Shown here: positions 61,501 through 64,000 of the stretch, one piece after another | How the letters are laid out: each line of letters begins with the position of its first letter | Position numbering within the stretch: the stretch's first letter is position 1 | From: Axinella damicornis | Lineage: Eukaryota > Porifera > Demospongiae > Axinellida > Axinellidae | NCBI GenBank assembly: GCA_963931865.1 | Contig: OZ007510.1 | Location: 2,131,205-2,195,204, forward strand | Length of the DNA: 64,000 nucleotides | Reading direction: 5' to 3' | Made by a program: the position numbers and the translations under genes | The notes under the pieces: model-generated | What the model was told of the DNA's origin: nothing | What the model saw: only the letters and a program-made list of their open reading frames with translations | Databases searched by the model: none

Positions 61501-63772
61501 TCCGGCTAGGCTCCAAGGGCTCTGAATGTGTGCTTGTCATCTTATGGCTGCAAGAGTAACGTGCCTGTCTCTGGTCAGCCAGTTTTTGCAGCGTGTAGTC
61601 CGGGGTAGGGCAGTATCCCTACGCAATCGCAATGTTGCTTGGTAAGCCAATTAGAGGGCTTCATTCGGTCCTTAAACAGGAACTTTAAATGGACCTTGTT
61701 CCTCTGATGTCACTTCCTGTGTACTAATTAATATGAAGTACTTAGATGATATCTCAGATAGTACAGTCGTACAGGAGCTATGAGCTAGTGAAAAAAACAA
61801 ACTGGCCTGTTATTACTTCTGGAACACAACAAGCTAATTCACTAAAACTTGAGATATGATCTAAGTACCTCATACAGTACATTCTAAGTGAAAATCAGAA
61901 ACAATGTCGGTTAATTAGCACACAGGAAGTGACATCAGATGCAAAATAGCTGACTATCAGTACTTTATGCTATTGTCTGTTGCCATTCCAGTCATACAAT
62001 GTGATTAATTTCCTCCGCAGGGGCGTGGAGGCGTTGCTGTTTGTGTCTGGCAGAAGTCCTCCGAGGGGAGCTATGTGGCTCACGATAGCATCTCGTACAT
62101 ACTGCAAGGTGTGCACCCAATACCAGTTTCATTTCCCGGCTGACTGGCCTGGGAGCGTGATTACTGATAGGAAACACAGTGTATGTGGCTCTCATGAGCA
62201 CTCACCCTTCATTTCCCAGCACTGCAGCTGCAGCTGACTGGCCTGGGAACATGATTACTGATAGGAAACAGTGTGTATGTGGCTCTCATGAGCACTTACC
62301 CTAAACCAGTTTCCCTGGGAACGTGATTACTGATAGGAAACAGTGTGTAGGTGGCTCTCATGAGCACCCACCCTAGATTAGTTTCCCTGGGAACATGATT
62401 ACTGATAGGAAACAGTGTGTGTGTGTGGCTCTCATGAGCACTTACCCTAGACCAGTTTCATTCCCGGACTGACTGGCCTGGGAGTGTGACTAATCCATGC
62501 AGGACTAATGTGTGTGTGGTTCTCTCAGGTACTGGCGTGTCCAAGTGTGCAGTTACCAGTGATGGAGGTTTTCTGATCACTCTGACTGACTCGGTAAGTT
62601 GATACCCAATTCACGGGGTAGTTCTTTCCTAGACCGTCTGTTGGGGAAGGATGACATTTGCTACCCTAGCTAGCTGCTTGGTTTGTTAATGCAGTCAAAT
62701 GTCTAGCCCGTGTGTGGGATGGAGCCATGGAAATGTCATCGTGTACTTCTGCTGAGCATGTGAGAGATGAGAGTGATACATGTATCTACTGTATATAGCA
62801 GCCGTACCGCAAACCTGTACATGTAATGCTGGGCAGGTCGCCGGCAGGTTGCCCCTGTAAAACATCTCACTTAAAGTGAACATGCTTTAAATATAGAATA
62901 TACTATACTAGCAGGTTTGGTCACCTTCGTATGGCCAGGAGCTTATGAGCGCTGTGAAGCGATTTATGGGCTCCTGGTATGGCAGGCAACTGGTTCTGCC
63001 CAAAGTTGGCCACTATACACAGATTTCACTGAACTCCCAATTCCCCCCCCCCCCCCCCTCCAATCCATCAATGGTCTAGTGTCAGGGTGACATCATCCGC
63101 AGACTTTGACCTCTTTCCCCAGCATATGGTTGCTGTCTGGCTTCTCTCCTCACTGATCATGGTGAATGTGTGGACGGGGGACCCCGTAGAGGACCTCTCC
63201 ATCTGCCATTCGGCCTCTTGCAGTGGGAGTGGTGACCATGCCAGCTGCCCCGACCGACTCTGCCTAATCACTGAGAATACACATGCACAGGTATCTCTGT
63301 AGGTGCACTTGAATCAACAGCAAAGATTGATGTTCCGTTTCCCCGTCCCACTTTGATAGAGGACACTGAGTATTGTCAGCTTGCCGGGAATGAGTGCTGT
63401 GTACTCTATGGAGATGTTGCCGGCTGCCATCCTCTGTAGTGGCTATGTGACTGAGGTGAATATATGTGCAGCTGTCCGGATTACTACCAGTGTCTTCCCC
63501 CTTTGCTCCTCCTACTTCCTCCACTCCAACCTCCTCCCTCTCCCCTTCTGTCCTCCTCCCCCTTCCCCATCCCCCTTTCCCTCTCCCTCCCTCCCCTTCC
63601 CTCCTCTCTCCCATGCCCTCTCCCTCCCCTCCCCTCCCCTTCCTTATCTTCCCATCCCCCTTCCCCTCCCCTTCTCCCTAGCTCTCCACACTAACCCACT
63701 TATTGTGCAATCATGCTCACAGGAATCACTGTACTTCATTGATACCAACTCCCAAACCTCAGAGAAGCCATG
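50556..63772 (+). CDS. KNTC1: Kinetochore-associated protein 1 (Rod)-like, 5' part
   Basis: KNTC1/Rod is the large scaffold of the RZZ complex that recruits dynein and Mad1 to kinetochores for the spindle checkpoint. Exons found: 50556-50621, 51754-51877, 52203-52263, 53524-53578, 56553-56643, 57107-57187, 57690-57724, 58817-58941, 62021-62108, 62529 or 62546 to 62593, 63123-63290, 63360-63455, 63723-63772, then off the window. Exons 1-9 join cleanly in frame (726 nt). The product starts MAQSGSLYETNIL and reads as the N-terminal beta-propeller: VGWSDDGSLLVAGDR, GVLHFISPSTEQVLHSL, VMSSNGTIFIFEELHLEQL and LSIVSLPGMSAVYSMEML resemble the aligned part of animal KNTC1. Similarity is moderate, so the name is likely rather than certain. 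Another WD-like kinetochore or trafficking scaffold is the alternative. Confidence 0.68.
52558..52590. repeat. 33-nt poly-C run in KNTC1 intron 3
   Basis: Uninterrupted C run (poly-G on the other strand). Confidence 0.95.
53309..53363. mobile_element. Short foldback element in KNTC1 intron 3
   Basis: GCCTCGTTCCCAGG(C) and CCTGGTAACGAGGC as an inverted pair about 52 bp long. Confidence 0.55.
53640..53810. repeat. CA-rich low-complexity tract
   Basis: Repeated ACACAC / CACACTCACA stretches just after KNTC1 exon 4, without a strict period. Confidence 0.7.
54292..55074. repeat. 56-bp satellite-like array, ~13 copies, KNTC1 intron 4
   Basis: Units contain TTTATTTGGTCTCGCTATCA, TCCTACTGAGATCTGCATTG and GCCTGACGTTTAC. 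Units at the right end are shortened and diverged, the central ones almost identical. Confidence 0.9.
55213..55950. repeat. 31/32-bp array, ~22 copies, AP-1-like motif in each unit
   Basis: Units read TTGATATGAGTCACGTATTA followed by TACACCCC(C)AC. Two variants alternate (TATACACCCCCACTT and TCTCCACCCCACC). Nearly every unit contains TGAGTCA, the AP-1/bZIP recognition core, on the same face of the repeat. Confidence 0.9.
56206..56462. repeat. 23-bp array built from foldback-element ends
   Basis: The left part is TCGTTCCCAGGCCTTCTCACC units, then the orientation flips at about 56260 to GGCCTGGGAACGAGGGGTGA units, about nine copies. The flip makes a large inverted arrangement. The units match the terminal core of the local foldback family. 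Confidence 0.85.
57240..57345. mobile_element. Foldback element fragment, KNTC1 intron 6
   Basis: CTCGCCTTCTCACCCCAGCG...TGTCA pairs with TGACAAACACTGGGGTGAGA, about 100 bp. Ends in GGGTACGAGGCTA. Confidence 0.55.
57845..57887. mobile_element. 42-bp perfect palindrome, minimal foldback element
   Basis: TAGCCTCGTTCCCAGGCCAC is followed immediately by its reverse complement, centred on CACGTG. It is the terminal repeat of the local family with no interior left. Confidence 0.8.
58958..60700. repeat. Direct duplication of ~0.8-0.9 kb, two copies
   Basis: About 58958-59870 and 59893-60690 run in parallel: both begin GTTGCCATGGAGACCA, pass through GTAGCAATTGGTGGGCG, ACGAACAAATGGTGTGTGGA, CAGCTGCTGTAACGTACTGC and TCTCCCATCCCAGAAGTTAA, and end near TATAGGGAATCAT. 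Copy 2 lacks some internal pieces. It lies in KNTC1 intron 8. Confidence 0.85.
59108..59240. repeat. ~30-bp tandem repeat inside duplication copy 1
   Basis: Four units of ATTGCTGTAGGGAGGTACGT followed by a CATAGTAT segment. Copy 2 of the duplication has only one unit (at about 60075). Confidence 0.8.
60711..60981. repeat. 33-bp tandem repeat, ~8 copies
   Basis: Units GGAGCAGTGTGGGTGGTTGC plus CACGTAGCATGAC. The period is a multiple of three, so open frames appear in several frames on both strands; these are not genes. One unit lacks CAC. Confidence 0.92.
61258..61344. repeat. GATGATGACATCATC inverted/tandem repeat
   Basis: AGAGTGCATGATGACATCAT at the left mirrors ATGATGTCATCATGCACTCT at the right, with GTGCAATGATGATGACATCA units between. 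It folds into a hairpin. A similar but weaker foldback is at about 24550-24607. Confidence 0.75.
61703..61939. mobile_element. ~237-bp foldback element in KNTC1 intron 8
   Basis: TCTGATGTCACTTCCTGTGT at the left and ACACAGGAAGTGACATCAGA at the right are exact inverted repeats. Pairing resumes inside (AAGTACTTAGATGATATCTC with GAGATATGATCTAAGTACCT). Confidence 0.75.
62140..62510. repeat. ~75-95-bp tandem repeat in KNTC1 intron 9
   Basis: Four units containing GATTACTGATAGGAAACA, TGTGGCTCTCATGAGCAC and CCTAGACCAGTTTC. Unit length varies. Confidence 0.8.
63043..63058. repeat. 16-nt poly-C run
   Basis: Simple C run 64 bp before the KNTC1 exon at 63123, possibly serving as part of its pyrimidine tract. 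Confidence 0.85.
63500..63680. repeat. Pyrimidine-rich low-complexity tract (CCCTCT)n-like
   Basis: About 180 bp almost free of purines on the plus strand, in the intron before exon 63723. It generates spurious Pro/Ser/Leu frames. Confidence 0.85.
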
Positions 63773-63929
63773 GTATGATAGTGTAATTTGTGTAGTCTTG
63801 TACATGGTGAGATTGTACAAGGGCTGTACAGCCTCACCCATTGGTTGCATGATCTCAAGATTGTGCAACCAAGGTGTGATTGTATGAGTGTATGTACATA
63901 TATGTGTGATTGTATGTCATCTGTATGAG

Positions 63930-64000
63930 CCTAGCCTCGTACCCAGTCCCACGCCCAGCTTTTCGTCGCTTGCCCCGCTTTACCGTACTGCAAGCGACGA
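63930..64000. repeat. Foldback-family fragment cut by the window end
   Basis: TAGCCTCGTACCCAGTCCC followed by CAGCTTTTCGTCGCTTGC and TACTGCAAGCGACGA, the same subterminal sequence as in the element at 23188-23564. The right end is outside the window. Confidence 0.55.

Overview
This is eukaryotic, animal-type nuclear DNA. Five protein genes can be rebuilt across GT-AG introns, among them the kinetochore protein KNTC1 (Rod), the tRNA methyltransferase TARBP1 and a secreted CUB/EGF-type protein. Intron size, the dense load of short foldback elements and the many tandem arrays suggest an early-branching invertebrate. A sponge is plausible, but the sequence alone does not prove a species. I see no prokaryotic operons, CRISPR array or viral genes. 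The sixth gene, cornichon, sits head to head with a dephospho-CoA kinase gene.

Layout. 8-1243 (-): 5' half of a dephospho-CoA kinase gene (DCAKD-like). 1339-4065 (+): a cornichon (CNIH1-type) ER cargo receptor; the two starts are under 100 bp apart. 4066-6696: intergenic or 3' region with telomere-like and minisatellite repeats. 6697-8417 (-): glia maturation factor (GMF), lacking only its first short exon. 8418-10774: a 16-bp minisatellite and foldback elements. 10775-45264 (+): TARBP1, 27 exons. 45265-47741: intergenic. 47742-50097 (-): a three-exon secreted EGF-CUB-CUB protein. 50098-50555: short shared promoter region. 50556-63772 and beyond (+): the 5' part of a KNTC1-like gene whose introns are largely tandem repeats.

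The main structural anomaly is inside TARBP1. A block of about 11.68 kb carrying exons 7-23 occurs twice (14391-26067 and 26268-37947), separated by exactly 200 Ns. The copies are almost identical; I found one SNP in non-coding DNA, one coding SNP, one in-frame 6-bp indel and a poly-G length difference. With one copy the 27 exons give 5154 nt, a complete frame of 1717 codons plus stop. With both copies, exon 23 (phase 0) would join exon 7 (which needs phase 2) and hit a stop. The best reading is two haplotypes placed in tandem by the assembler, not a real gene duplication.

The rest of the interest lies in non-coding structure: a foldback-element family with a shared terminal core (GTCTCGTTCCCAG / GCCTCGTTCCCAGG) flanked by TA, several long near-perfect hairpins, an intron array with about 22 AP-1-like TGAGTCA motifs, and very long poly-G/poly-C runs. 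The genes are unrelated housekeeping or secreted functions (CoA synthesis, secretory traffic, actin branch control, tRNA modification, spindle checkpoint), and nothing suggests that they work as one system.
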